Positions 36,229 to 45,075 of a stretch of 64,000 nucleotides of DNA are shown piece by piece. This DNA is from Atribacter laminatus (GTDB lineage: Bacteria > Atribacterota > Atribacteria > Atribacterales > Atribacteraceae): contig NZ_CP065383.1 of assembly GCF_015775515.1 (NCBI RefSeq), positions 2,604,001 to 2,668,000 on the forward strand, read 5' to 3'. The translations under genes were made by a program, and so were the position numbers. Numbering within the stretch: position 1 is the first letter of the stretch; each line of letters begins with the position of its first letter. Below the pieces are notes generated by a model. The model saw only the letters and a list, made by a program, of their open reading frames with translations. It made no database searches and was not told the DNA's origin.

Positions 36229-37521
36229 ATGTTTGATTTTTCTCAATCGAAATGGTGTACCAAAAAGACAGCGTTTTTCCTTATGGTTATATTCGTTTTC
36301 CTGGTTTTAACCCCTTTGGTTTCAGCGACTACAATTCAATGGTTAGCCCACCCAGTTCATTTCGCTGTAACTGGCGACGGTGAGTTACTCAAGCAATTTC
36401 AAGAAAAAACTGGAATTGAAGTTGTACCGGTGCTCTATGGAGTAGACGTCATCATGGAGAAAGCCATGATGGAAATGCTTTCGGGAAGCAGCACCTTTGA
36501 TGTTATCTCCTTATCCAATACGACTTGGCGTAACGATTTAGGATCGGATGTCTTCCTTGAACTGGATTCCCGCATTTCTGAAATTGAGGATTATGATGAT
36601 TACGTACCCGGTCTCATCGAAGCTTTCCGAGCTGCAGATGGAAAATTGGTTGCTTTGCCGATCAGATCCGGCGCAGCCATGCTTCATTATCGCGAAGATC
36701 TCTATAATGAATTCGGATTAGCCGTGCCAGTAACCATAGATGAATTTGTCAGCAATGCTCAAGCTCTCACCAAGGACACAACCGGAGATGGGGTTGTGGA
36801 TGTATATGGATACGCTTTCATGGGAAAAGAAGGATCGCAGCTTATTGATGATTTTGAAAGCTGGCTCTATCCCCATGGCGGTGCTTTTTTTGATGGTGAG
36901 AAGGTTGTAGTGAATAATGAAGCCGGTGTAGAAGCCGCCGCTTTACTGACCGATCTTCTCAATACCTTTAAGGTCGTTCCCGCCGGAACTCTTTCCTATA
37001 CCTCCAGTGAAGTCAAAACTGCCATGCAGGAAGGTTTGGCTGCCATGACCACTCTTTGGTGGCAATATAATATTGACTGGAACAAACCAGAGCTTTCTAA
37101 AATCGCTGGCAATGCACGAATGGCCAAACTTCCGCAAAAACCCGATAAAGGATTAGGATATGGGCATATGGGTTGCTGGGCAGTGTTTATTGATAAAAAC
37201 TGCAAAGAAGTCGAGGCTGCTTGGGAATTCATTAAGTTTATCTCCAGTGCCGAGGCCCAAAAATACATGGTCGCTCGTGGAAATGGTCCAACTCGTTTAT
37301 CGAGCTTCCAGAGTGAGGAATTTATCAATGCAGTAGGACCAGAAGCTGCCGCGATCATTGCCGATGTGTACGCCGTCGGGAAAATGCCTTCTCCTTCTCC
37401 AATCTTCCCCGAAGCCCGGGAGACAGTCGCTCGCGAGCTTCATCAAGCATTCACCGGTGCCAAAACCCCCAAACAGGCAATGGATGATGCCGCTAGCGCA
37501 ATTCAGAAACTCATTCAATAA
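36229..37521 (+). CDS. CUT1 ABC transporter extracellular solute-binding protein
   Basis: A 430-residue family 1 binding protein with a long N-terminal signal anchor (hydrophobic residues 16-31, cleavage near LVSATT). Typical segments are FDVISLSNTTWRNDL, LVALPIRSGAAMLHYREDLYNEFG and AAWEFIKFISSAEAQKYM. AAGGAGG lies 8 bases before ATG 36229; the frame open from 36187 adds 14 codons without a site. First gene of an importer operon with two permeases and no ATPase. Confidence 0.92.
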   Translation: MFDFSQSKWCTKKTAFFLMVIFVFLVLTPLVSATTIQWLAHPVHFAVTGDGELLKQFQEKTGIEVVPVLYGVDVIMEKAMMEMLSGSSTFDVISLSNTTWRNDLGSDVFLELDSRISEIEDYDDYVPGLIEAFRAADGKLVALPIRSGAAMLHYREDLYNEFGLAVPVTIDEFVSNAQALTKDTTGDGVVDVYGYAFMGKEGSQLIDDFESWLYPHGGAFFDGEKVVVNNEAGVEAAALLTDLLNTFKVVPAGTLSYTSSEVKTAMQEGLAAMTTLWWQYNIDWNKPELSKIAGNARMAKLPQKPDKGLGYGHMGCWAVFIDKNCKEVEAAWEFIKFISSAEAQKYMVARGNGPTRLSSFQSEEFINAVGPEAAAIIADVYAVGKMPSPSPIFPEARETVARELHQAFTGAKTPKQAMDDAASAIQKLIQ

Positions 37522-37535
37522 ATTCTAATAATACC

Positions 37536-37573
37536 ATCTCCCACACGGCATTGACCTATGCCGCGTGGGAGAT
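37536..37573 (+). terminator. Intercistronic hairpin after the binding-protein gene
   Basis: A 16-bp stem with one mismatch, ATCTCCCACACGGCAT (37536-37551) with ATGCCGCGTGGGAGAT (37558-37573), and a 6-base loop. There is no strong T-run, so mRNA protection or partial attenuation is more likely than full termination. It lies between the binding-protein and permease genes. Confidence 0.75.
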
Positions 37574-37619
37574 AAATAATTTTAAAATGGAGCTTCAATC
37601 TTGCTTTGGAGGCTATTGA

Positions 37620-38495
37620 ATGGCTTCAAGAAAATTTAATAAAAGCGTTCCGTACTTGCTGATCCTTCCTGCTCTCGCTATCATTTTCCCTTTGTTGATT
37701 TATCCGGTTTTTTATAACGTCTACCTCAGTTTTTTTTCCTGGAAAGTTCTTCCTCCAACTTTTAATTTTATCAAATTGCAAAATTATCTTGATGTGTTTA
37801 ATAATCCGGTATTTTGGAATTCGGTGAAAATAACTCTTCAATTCACCGGAATTGTGGTTGGAATCCAATTTGTCCTCGGCTTGGGCTTGGCTTACCTACT
37901 TAACGGTCAAAAATTTGCCAAGCAAACCACTCGTTCTATTGTACTCATTCCCTATATCAGTGCCCCTGCCATAATCAGCTTGATCTGGCGTCTCCTCTGG
38001 GATCCGGACCTGGGCCAAATTAATCAGATTCTCCGTTTTTTCGGTATAAGAGGGCCGGGGTGGATCGCCGATCCGGCTACCTCGCTTTTTTCGGTCACCG
38101 TAACTGAAATTTGGAGGGGGATTCCTTTTGTCATTTTGGTCCTTCTCGCCGGTCTTCAGGCTTTACCTGATGAACCCTATGACGCCGCTAAAGTTGATGG
38201 AGCATCGTCGGTACAAATATTTTTTCTCATTACTGTACCGCTTTTAAAAACCATTATCTGGATTGTTCTTCTTTTTCAAACTATTTTCACCCTTCGGGCT
38301 TTCGATATCATCTGGGTCTTAACCGGTGGGGGACCGGGTGGTTCAACCCAAACTCTCAGCATCATGATTTATCGAACGATGTTCCGGTTCTGGGATGGTG
38401 GGACATCTTCAACTCTTTCGGTGATCATTCTTATCCTCACCCTGCTGATTAGTTTTGTTTTCTTCCGATATTTGTATAAGGAGATGGAAGTATGA
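37620..38495 (+). CDS. CUT1 ABC transporter permease (MalF/UgpA type)
   Basis: 291 residues with six predicted helices and the EAA loop YDAAKVDGASSVQIFFLITVPLL. The N-terminal KSVPYLLILPALAIIFPLLIYP is typical. TGGAGG precedes the ATG. It overlaps the next permease gene by 4 bp. Confidence 0.92.
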   Translation: MASRKFNKSVPYLLILPALAIIFPLLIYPVFYNVYLSFFSWKVLPPTFNFIKLQNYLDVFNNPVFWNSVKITLQFTGIVVGIQFVLGLGLAYLLNGQKFAKQTTRSIVLIPYISAPAIISLIWRLLWDPDLGQINQILRFFGIRGPGWIADPATSLFSVTVTEIWRGIPFVILVLLAGLQALPDEPYDAAKVDGASSVQIFFLITVPLLKTIIWIVLLFQTIFTLRAFDIIWVLTGGGPGGSTQTLSIMIYRTMFRFWDGGTSSTLSVIILILTLLISFVFFRYLYKEMEV

Positions 38496-39292
38496 GCCGA
38501 AAAATAGAAGGCATCATTATTATCCTGGTTATTCTCTTTATTGCACCGGTCATTCAAATGGTCTTGATGTCTTTCAAACAACCTTTAAACTTGTTTTCAA
38601 CTTTTTTGTTTTTTAAGCCTACTGGTGCCAATTATATTGATCTGTTCAGCCGGCTCAATCTCACCTACTTTTTTAAAAATAGTATCATTATCGCCTCAGG
38701 GACGGCAGTATTATCGGTCATTTTAGGGGCAGTTGCTGCCTATAGTTTCGCCCGATACAATTTTCCGATGCGAAAATTCCTCCTCTTTATGGTCCTCTTT
38801 TCTCGAATGCTTCCACCGGTAGCGGGTGTGGTCCCACTTTTTTTAGTCATGAGGAAACTGGGTTTCACCGATACCTATGGAGGGATCATTCTTTTATATA
38901 CTGCCTTTCAAACCCCCTTTGTCATTTGGATGATGCGAGGCTTTTTTCTGTCCATTCCGAGAGAACTGGAAGAAGCAGCGGTTATAGATGGGTGTTCGCG
39001 ACTGACTGCTTTTTTACGAATCACGCTTCCTCTCAGTCGGCCAGGTTTAGCGGCGACTTCGATTTTTGCTTTTACCCTCTCATGGAATGAATTTCTCTTT
39101 GCCTTAATATTCACCGGTACCAATACGAAAACTATACCAGTCGCAGTACCAGAGCTGATCGGTGAAATGGGTATCTTCTGGGGTCAAATTTGTGCGGCAG
39201 GAACCCTGGCGGTCCTGCCAATTTTTATCTTCTCATTTTTAGCTCAAAAACAACTCATCAGCGGTCTTACTTTTGGAGCCGTAAAAGGGTAG
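38492..39292 (+). CDS. CUT1 ABC transporter permease (MalG/UgpE type)
   Basis: 266 residues with the EAA motif ELEEAAVIDGCSRLTAFLRITLPL and a C-terminal ISGLTFGAVKG. It is coupled to the preceding gene by ATGA. Its TAG stop lies in a GGGTAGACC string that resembles the GATAGACC arm of the dispersed hairpin module, so a repeat may begin at or within the end of this gene. Confidence 0.92.
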   Translation: MSRKIEGIIIILVILFIAPVIQMVLMSFKQPLNLFSTFLFFKPTGANYIDLFSRLNLTYFFKNSIIIASGTAVLSVILGAVAAYSFARYNFPMRKFLLFMVLFSRMLPPVAGVVPLFLVMRKLGFTDTYGGIILLYTAFQTPFVIWMMRGFFLSIPRELEEAAVIDGCSRLTAFLRITLPLSRPGLAATSIFAFTLSWNEFLFALIFTGTNTKTIPVAVPELIGEMGIFWGQICAAGTLAVLPIFIFSFLAQKQLISGLTFGAVKG

Positions 39293-39845
39293 ACCATTAT
39301 ACCGTTTCGCGGCACTAGATGAGGATGAAAAAACCGAGGGGGAGTATTGGCGGAAAGCACCGAGGGATCGAGGTGGTGTAATCTTTCATTCCTTCTTCCT
39401 TGATGGGAGAAGGTTAGGATGAGGGTGAAAAGCCTGGGCTAAGATCCCGGTTAGGCGTTTTTAAATTGAGCCAGGAAGAGATAATCTGGTTCCCCCCTCA
39501 CCTTAATCCTCTCCCACCAGGGGAGAGGAAAACAAAAAAATTAACAAAAGGATTATAAAAAAGTTAGAAAAAAGCTATCTCAAGAAAAAAGCTAAGGGGT
39601 CTATGGGAAAAAAAGATAAAGGATCTCATCTTTTAATGTTATGGAATTTGGTAATCGTGGAACTGTGAAACGGAAAAAGATGAGATTCTCACGTCGCAAA
39701 ATACGCTCCTCAGAATGACTGATTGGGTGGAGGAGATTGCCACGTCGTCTAACTAAAAGACAGTTAGCCTCCTCGCAATGACGGATTTAGATAGGGATTT
39801 TCATCATCATCTGGTGTTGCAAAGCAACATGGATGTCTATCCTTT
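39293..39845. repeat. Intergenic repeat block 6
   Basis: Contains a GATAGAC module fragment (39289-39331), pyrimidine/purine palindromes (39400-39440 and 39494-39532), GATGAGAT-type modules at 39679-39720 and 39732-39783 (inner stem CTAAC/GTTAG), and a full GATAGAC hairpin at 39796-39844 with stem GTTG/CAAC. No gene is supported. Confidence 0.8.
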
Positions 39846-39951
39846 TGCATTTTTTTATTTTTTAATTTTTTTCAAACGCTTAGACAGCAATTACGGTTTT
39901 TGCAAAGCAAAAATTATAATATTGTAAAGAAGAATGACTAAGGAGGTTTTC

Positions 39952-42198
39952 ATGAGCGAACAATATGATCTCATCGTCGTCGGAGGAGGTTTGGCCGGAA
40001 CCTGTGCTGCTATCGCTGCTGCACGCTTGGGATGTCGAGTTGCCTTGGTCCAAAATCGTCCAGTACTTGGCGGAAATTCCAGCAGCGAAATTCGCGTTCC
40101 AGTTGGGGGAGCTTGCGATTTCAACCCCTGGGCAAGAGAAACTGGCCTACTGGAAGAGTTTTTTTTAGAGGATCGCTTTCAGGATACTGCACGAATCTGG
40201 ACCGGTCATGGATCTTCAACCTGGGACTATACCTTATATAAAGCTGCGGCCAATGAAAAAAATCTTGACCTTTATATCGATACACCAGCTCAGAAGGTTC
40301 TGATGTCGAAAACCAATCCAAAATTGATTGATTCAATCGTATGCTATGAAAACGGATCAGAAAAAGAGATCGTTCTTAAAGGTCGTTTGTTTATCGATGC
40401 CACTGGAGATGGCGTGATCGCCTACCAGGCAGGAGCGGAATTCCGGATGGGAAGGGAAGCGAGAAGTGAATTTAAAGAAAGTTTAGCACCAGAAAAAGCC
40501 GACAGCTATACTCAGGGGAGTAGCTTACTCTTCCATGCGAGAGATGTCGGTTTCCCAGTTCCATTTACCCCACCGGATTGGGTTCCCCAACTCTCCAGCG
40601 ATGAAGACTTAGCTTTTCGCACCCATCATGATGTTGAAGCTGGCTATTGGTGGATCGAAATTGGAAATCCTCCTTATCATACCATAGCAGATCATGCAAA
40701 TATCCGAAAGGAACTCATTAAAATGGTCCTGGCGGTTTGGAACCACATAAAAAATCACGACGACCATCAAGCTGACCACTTGGTTCTCAATTGGATTGGA
40801 ATGGTCCCTGGAAAACGAGAGTCGAGAAGGATTATGGGTGATTATATTATGAAAGAAAAAGATGTCACTTATGGATCTTTATTTGATGACCGAGTAGCCT
40901 ACGGGGGATGGTTTGTCGATATTCACACTCCAGGAGGCATTCTTGCAAAAGATTTACCTCCTGAACCGTCGTTTCCAGGAAAATCAGAAGAAATTGGAAA
41001 ACGGCAAGCTACCGTTTACAGTATTCCATTTCGATCGCTTTATTCCAAAGACATTCCCAACCTGATGATGGCAGGAAGGGATATTAGTGTTACCCATGTC
41101 GCTCTAGGAACCACTCGTTTGATGGGCACTTGTTCGACCATTGGCCAGGCAGCTGGCACCGCCGCTTATTTGTGTACCAAATATTCTCTTCAACCTCGAG
41201 AACTGTATCCGGAGAAAATCCACGAACTCCAACAGCTTCTCCTCAAACAGGATGGTTTCATCCCTCAAATAAAGAATAGCGATCCGAAAGACTTAGCTCA
41301 GGATGCCGAAATCACCGCATCAAGTTCAGCCAAGCTCCAATTTGCCCAAGGCGATTTGGCGACCGAGTATGACCACCCCCGGCAGCGGACGATATCAATG
41401 ACTGGGCTTGAAGTTGAAAGAGCCTTGATTTTTCCAATAACTTCCGACCACATTGACTCAATTGATCTCTATGTCGAATCCCATCTCTCCGAGCCGGTTG
41501 AAATAGAGGTTACTCTTAAAAAAGCCAAGCATATTTGGGATTACGATGGATCGGAAGGAATTCTCACAAAACAAAAAGTGAGTGCACCTGCTAATGGTGT
41601 TTCCTGGGTGAAGGTCCCCATCAATCTTTCAGTGGATCTGAAATCTTTTTATATTATCACTGCCCGTTCACAAGCCGGTATCTTTTGGAGATATCATAAA
41701 ATACCACCGGTAGGAACGGCATCTTTATCAAAAGAAAAAAATAAATGGACTTCAACCAAAGGAGCATATACCATTAGGATTTATCCCGAAGTCTTCCCCT
41801 ACGAAGCAGAAAATATCCTCAGTGGAGTGAGTCGTCCAGAAAACTGGACCAATATCTGGATTTCCGATCCCTCTCAAGGTATGCCACAAACGGTAACGTT
41901 GGAATTTCCAGTCGAAACCAGTTTCAATACGGTTTACCTGACTTTCGATACCAATCTTACTCAAACCCATATGTCCACGCCACCTCTCTATCGTTTTCCT
42001 GAGTGTGTCAAAGACTATGCCTTGTTTTATGATGCTCAGGGTACCTGGAAGGAAATCATCCACTGCCATGACAATTACCAAAGGAGAAGAATCCATCGGT
42101 TTTCACCTATCACAACTCAAAAACTCCAAATCGAGGTCTACGCTACCCAAGGGGAACCTTCAGCGCGGATTTACGAAATACGGGTGTATAACGAATAG
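39952..42198 (+). CDS. FAD-dependent oxidoreductase (FAD_oxidored family) with C-terminal beta-sandwich region
   Basis: 748 residues. The N-terminal FAD site is LIVVGGGLAGTCAAIAAARLG, followed by VLGGNSSSEIRVPVGG. The segments FIDATGDGVIAYQAGAEFRMG, KRESRRIMGDY and LMMAGRDISVTHVALGTTRLMGTCSTIGQAAGTAAYL are diagnostic of the family. Residues from about 480 onward have alternating beta-strand-like text resembling a galactose-binding (F5/8 type C-like) module. No signal peptide is seen, so it appears cytoplasmic. AGGAGG precedes ATG 39952. It follows a CUT1 operon and probably oxidises a carbohydrate-derived compound; the substrate is unknown. Confidence 0.85.
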   Translation: MSEQYDLIVVGGGLAGTCAAIAAARLGCRVALVQNRPVLGGNSSSEIRVPVGGACDFNPWARETGLLEEFFLEDRFQDTARIWTGHGSSTWDYTLYKAAANEKNLDLYIDTPAQKVLMSKTNPKLIDSIVCYENGSEKEIVLKGRLFIDATGDGVIAYQAGAEFRMGREARSEFKESLAPEKADSYTQGSSLLFHARDVGFPVPFTPPDWVPQLSSDEDLAFRTHHDVEAGYWWIEIGNPPYHTIADHANIRKELIKMVLAVWNHIKNHDDHQADHLVLNWIGMVPGKRESRRIMGDYIMKEKDVTYGSLFDDRVAYGGWFVDIHTPGGILAKDLPPEPSFPGKSEEIGKRQATVYSIPFRSLYSKDIPNLMMAGRDISVTHVALGTTRLMGTCSTIGQAAGTAAYLCTKYSLQPRELYPEKIHELQQLLLKQDGFIPQIKNSDPKDLAQDAEITASSSAKLQFAQGDLATEYDHPRQRTISMTGLEVERALIFPITSDHIDSIDLYVESHLSEPVEIEVTLKKAKHIWDYDGSEGILTKQKVSAPANGVSWVKVPINLSVDLKSFYIITARSQAGIFWRYHKIPPVGTASLSKEKNKWTSTKGAYTIRIYPEVFPYEAENILSGVSRPENWTNIWISDPSQGMPQTVTLEFPVETSFNTVYLTFDTNLTQTHMSTPPLYRFPECVKDYALFYDAQGTWKEIIHCHDNYQRRRIHRFSPITTQKLQIEVYATQGEPSARIYEIRVYNE

Positions 42199-42418
42199 AG
42201 ATTGCTTTTGAGCCCATTCAAAGCACTTTATCCTTAAAAATACACTTCAATTATTATTATTTTTTAAAAAGGAGGGGCTAGTTTTTTTAAATGAATAATC
42301 ATACTACTTTCCAATGATTTTCTATGAAGATTTACTAATTGAAAATTTTTAGCGTATCACTCATTGATTTAAGAACTCAAAAAATTCATTTTTTTAAAGA
42401 CATTAATTATATAAAAAG

Positions 42419-42430
42419 CAAAACGTTTTG
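42419..42430. promoter_or_regulatory. LacI-type operator, distal
   Basis: A perfect 12-bp palindrome CAAAACGTTTTG with a central CG, typical of LacI-family operators. Its centre is 155 bp upstream of an identical proximal site, about 15 helical turns, so DNA looping by a LacI-type repressor is possible. Confidence 0.75.
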
Positions 42431-42563
42431 TGTTTTATAACCTTCATTAAAAAATTACATCCCTCCATTATAAATTACAATAAAATGCTTGGTTATTATT
42501 GCTTTTAGTACTCAATATTCGAATATGTTTTATCTATTTTTTTTCTAAATCTAAAATTATGAA

Positions 42564-42593
42564 TTGACAAATGCAAAACGTTTTGTATATATT
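42564..42593 (+). promoter_or_regulatory. Promoter with embedded LacI-type operator
   Basis: TTGACA at 42564-42569 is followed by TATATT at 42588-42593 (spacer 18) or TATATA at 42586-42591 (spacer 16). CAAAACGTTTTG at 42574-42585 fills the spacer. A repressor bound there would block RNA polymerase directly. The site lies 18 bp before the LacI-family gene start, so autoregulation is likely. Confidence 0.8.
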
Positions 42594-42610
42594 ATTTGAA
42601 GGAGGGTTTC

Positions 42611-43636
42611 ATGGTTACTATACGTGATATCGCCAAAGATGCAGGAGTGTCAATTACAACTGTATCTCATGCATTAAGTAACAAAAGAGCAGTCAGTAAT
42701 AAGACGCGAGAAAGAATATTTCATTCGATCGAAAAGTTAGGTTACAAACCAAACGCCTTAGCACAAAGTCTTAAAACCAAAAAAACCAATACAGTTGGCT
42801 TGATAATTCCTCATAAGAGTAAGTATTTCGTAGAAAATTATACCTTTATTGATTTAATACCCAAATTATTAGAAAATCTCATTTTCAATAATTATTACCT
42901 TTTAATTTATAAGGACTACCAAGACTATAATCCGATAATGAGTTATGAATTTCTTATAAAAGAAAATCGAGTAGATGGATTTATTTTGGTTGATCCAAAA
43001 CATAATGACTTAAGGATTCAGTATTTATTAAAACAAAAAAAACCTTTTGTTATTTTCGGAAGATCACCTGAATATCCTGAGATTCCTTCTGTTGATGTTG
43101 ACAATATTAATGGAATTTTTAAAGCAACCGAATTTTTAATACGAAAAGGGCATAAAAAAATTGCTTATGTCGGAGTTTCTCCCAATTATATTTATGCCGA
43201 AGATCGCTTGGAAGGTTACAAAAAAGCTCTAAAACATTATAACCTTCCTGAAGATTCTCAGCTAATTTATCTCAATCCAACTTATGACGAAAACGCTGGT
43301 TACTGGGGTATTAAGGATGTTTATGATCATTGCCAGTCGATAACTGCAGTTGTCTGTCCGAGCGATCAAATTGCCATAGGGGTTATCAAGGGTTTAAAAG
43401 AAAAAAGCCTAACTATTCCTAACGATGTATCAGTGATTGGATACGACGACTCTTTGTTGGCCTCTTACTTTTATCCACCCTTAAGCACTGTTCGACAACC
43501 AATTGATACCCTCTCAAGTCTTCTCGTTCAAGAAATAATCAACTTGGTAGAACAAAAAAATCCCAAACAGGTTCAGCATCATATTTTAGAAACTCAATTA
43601 ATTGAAAGAGGTACAACAAAGTCGATAATTAATTGA
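42611..43636 (+). CDS. LacI family transcriptional regulator
   Basis: 341 residues. The N-terminal helix-turn-helix and hinge are IRDIAKDAGVSITTVSHALS followed by NKRAVSNKTRERIFHSIEKLGYKPNALAQSLK. A periplasmic-binding-like effector domain follows (NTVGLIIPH to DDSLLASYFYPPLSTVRQP). GGAGGG precedes ATG 42611. It is upstream of a gene of unknown function and a CUT1 importer on the same strand, and probably controls them and itself through the two operators before it. The effector is likely the imported sugar or a derivative. Confidence 0.93.
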   Translation: MVTIRDIAKDAGVSITTVSHALSNKRAVSNKTRERIFHSIEKLGYKPNALAQSLKTKKTNTVGLIIPHKSKYFVENYTFIDLIPKLLENLIFNNYYLLIYKDYQDYNPIMSYEFLIKENRVDGFILVDPKHNDLRIQYLLKQKKPFVIFGRSPEYPEIPSVDVDNINGIFKATEFLIRKGHKKIAYVGVSPNYIYAEDRLEGYKKALKHYNLPEDSQLIYLNPTYDENAGYWGIKDVYDHCQSITAVVCPSDQIAIGVIKGLKEKSLTIPNDVSVIGYDDSLLASYFYPPLSTVRQPIDTLSSLLVQEIINLVEQKNPKQVQHHILETQLIERGTTKSIIN

Positions 43637-43673
43637 AATTAATTAAAAATAAATTTTTAAAGAAGGTGTTTAA

Positions 43674-44990
43674 ATGAAAGCATATGAAACTCAGCTTGAG
43701 TTCTCCGGAGCAAAGGGTCATGCAGTTATTGTTGAATTCGACAAACCCTGGAGATTGGTTTTTTGGTCAAAAGCCCAGTACGTAGCCTGTTGGGACGTCG
43801 GTAATGGTGTCTGGTTTACACCAGAATGGCTTGAAACAAACAGCCCAGAAGATCATCATTGCTATGAACCAATAATGGACAAACAGTTGAAATATAGTCG
43901 AATCGAAATCCTAAAATCCGGTCCGGCAAGAGCACGAGTTCACTGGCATTATGCTTGTTGTAACGTAAGATATCAAGTTTTCAATGGGAATACCACTGCT
44001 GATGAATATTATACTGTTTATCCTAATGGAGTTGCCGTCCGAAAATTGGTAGCTTGGCCTGGGAATGAAAGTGACTTTGGAGGAAATCCCAATTTTTGGC
44101 AAGTCCTGGAATGGATTCTAGTCAATGGAAAGGGAACAACTCCTGATGAGGTTTTAAATGCCCAAGAAGCGTGGACTCTCCAAAATTCTGAGGGAAAGAA
44201 AATCAGCCTCCCATGGCCGTTACCAACCAATCCCAACAATGACGGAACTCGTCCTCTTTGTTCTGTTTTTCCGGAAATAAGTGATTGGAATGAGTATATC
44301 GGTCGAGTTCATGTCAAAGATCGTCCAAATCCCTATGTAATTTTTGTCAAGGACAAAAGAATTTTTCCTTTCCAACCTTGTGTCGCCTGTGGAAAAAACC
44401 ACCCCTACTTTGGTCTCTTTGATGGTGCTAATAATATTTATAAGCACTGGCCAGCTACTGACATGGAAGATTTCATTTTAGCTGCTAAAGCAAATGAAAA
44501 CATCAAGGATATCGCCACTCATTCCTGTATCGTCGATTGCAACTATACTTCAATTCCTGCAGATCGACCTCATCGCCCAACTTCCTGGTTATTCCTTACT
44601 GGGGCAACAAATGAACCTACCTCGTCTTTAGTCAATCTTCTTAAATCTTGGTATAACCCAGCTGTTATTCAAACTGGATTTGAAAGTCATGGGAACCTTC
44701 CTGGAATGAGTCAAGGACAAATTATTTATGAAGGATATGCATTCTCTGAAATGGCTTATCGATTCAGAAAATATGGAGATGACCGAATTCAATTTCGAAT
44801 GTTCCCAAAAGAATCAGTTATCAACCCAGTATTCATTATCAGTAACTGGAAAACCCCTGACGTTAAAGTTCGATTAAATGGTGAAACACTTAGTCCAGAG
44901 CTCTATCGCAGTCAAATTGAAGGAGATGATTTGGTCGTCTGGGTTGAGAAGGTGATTACCCAAACAACTGAATTTCTATTAGAAAGTTAA
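43674..44990 (+). CDS. Conserved-looking protein of unknown function in a LacI/CUT1 operon
   Basis: 438 residues, no signal peptide, no membrane segments, rich in Trp, Tyr and His. I do not recognise the family. The text suggests beta-rich folds (RLVFWSKAQYVACWDV near 27-42; ADEYYTVYPNGVAVRKLVAWPG near 109-130). Cysteines are clustered: CC at 95-96, CVAC at 236-239 with His 243, and CIVDC at 285-289, which may bind a metal or form a redox centre. Context between a LacI regulator and a sugar importer suggests a role in breaking down or modifying the imported glycan or sugar, for instance as a carbohydrate-active beta-sandwich enzyme. That is inference from position only. Confidence 0.75.
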   Translation: MKAYETQLEFSGAKGHAVIVEFDKPWRLVFWSKAQYVACWDVGNGVWFTPEWLETNSPEDHHCYEPIMDKQLKYSRIEILKSGPARARVHWHYACCNVRYQVFNGNTTADEYYTVYPNGVAVRKLVAWPGNESDFGGNPNFWQVLEWILVNGKGTTPDEVLNAQEAWTLQNSEGKKISLPWPLPTNPNNDGTRPLCSVFPEISDWNEYIGRVHVKDRPNPYVIFVKDKRIFPFQPCVACGKNHPYFGLFDGANNIYKHWPATDMEDFILAAKANENIKDIATHSCIVDCNYTSIPADRPHRPTSWLFLTGATNEPTSSLVNLLKSWYNPAVIQTGFESHGNLPGMSQGQIIYEGYAFSEMAYRFRKYGDDRIQFRMFPKESVINPVFIISNWKTPDVKVRLNGETLSPELYRSQIEGDDLVVWVEKVITQTTEFLLES

Positions 44991-45075
44991 TTTTATCTGA
45001 GTAAAAAATGGGTTTCATGTAATGGTTTAGATAGGGAATGGAATCCATCGTATTAAATTAAAAGGAGGTATTTAA

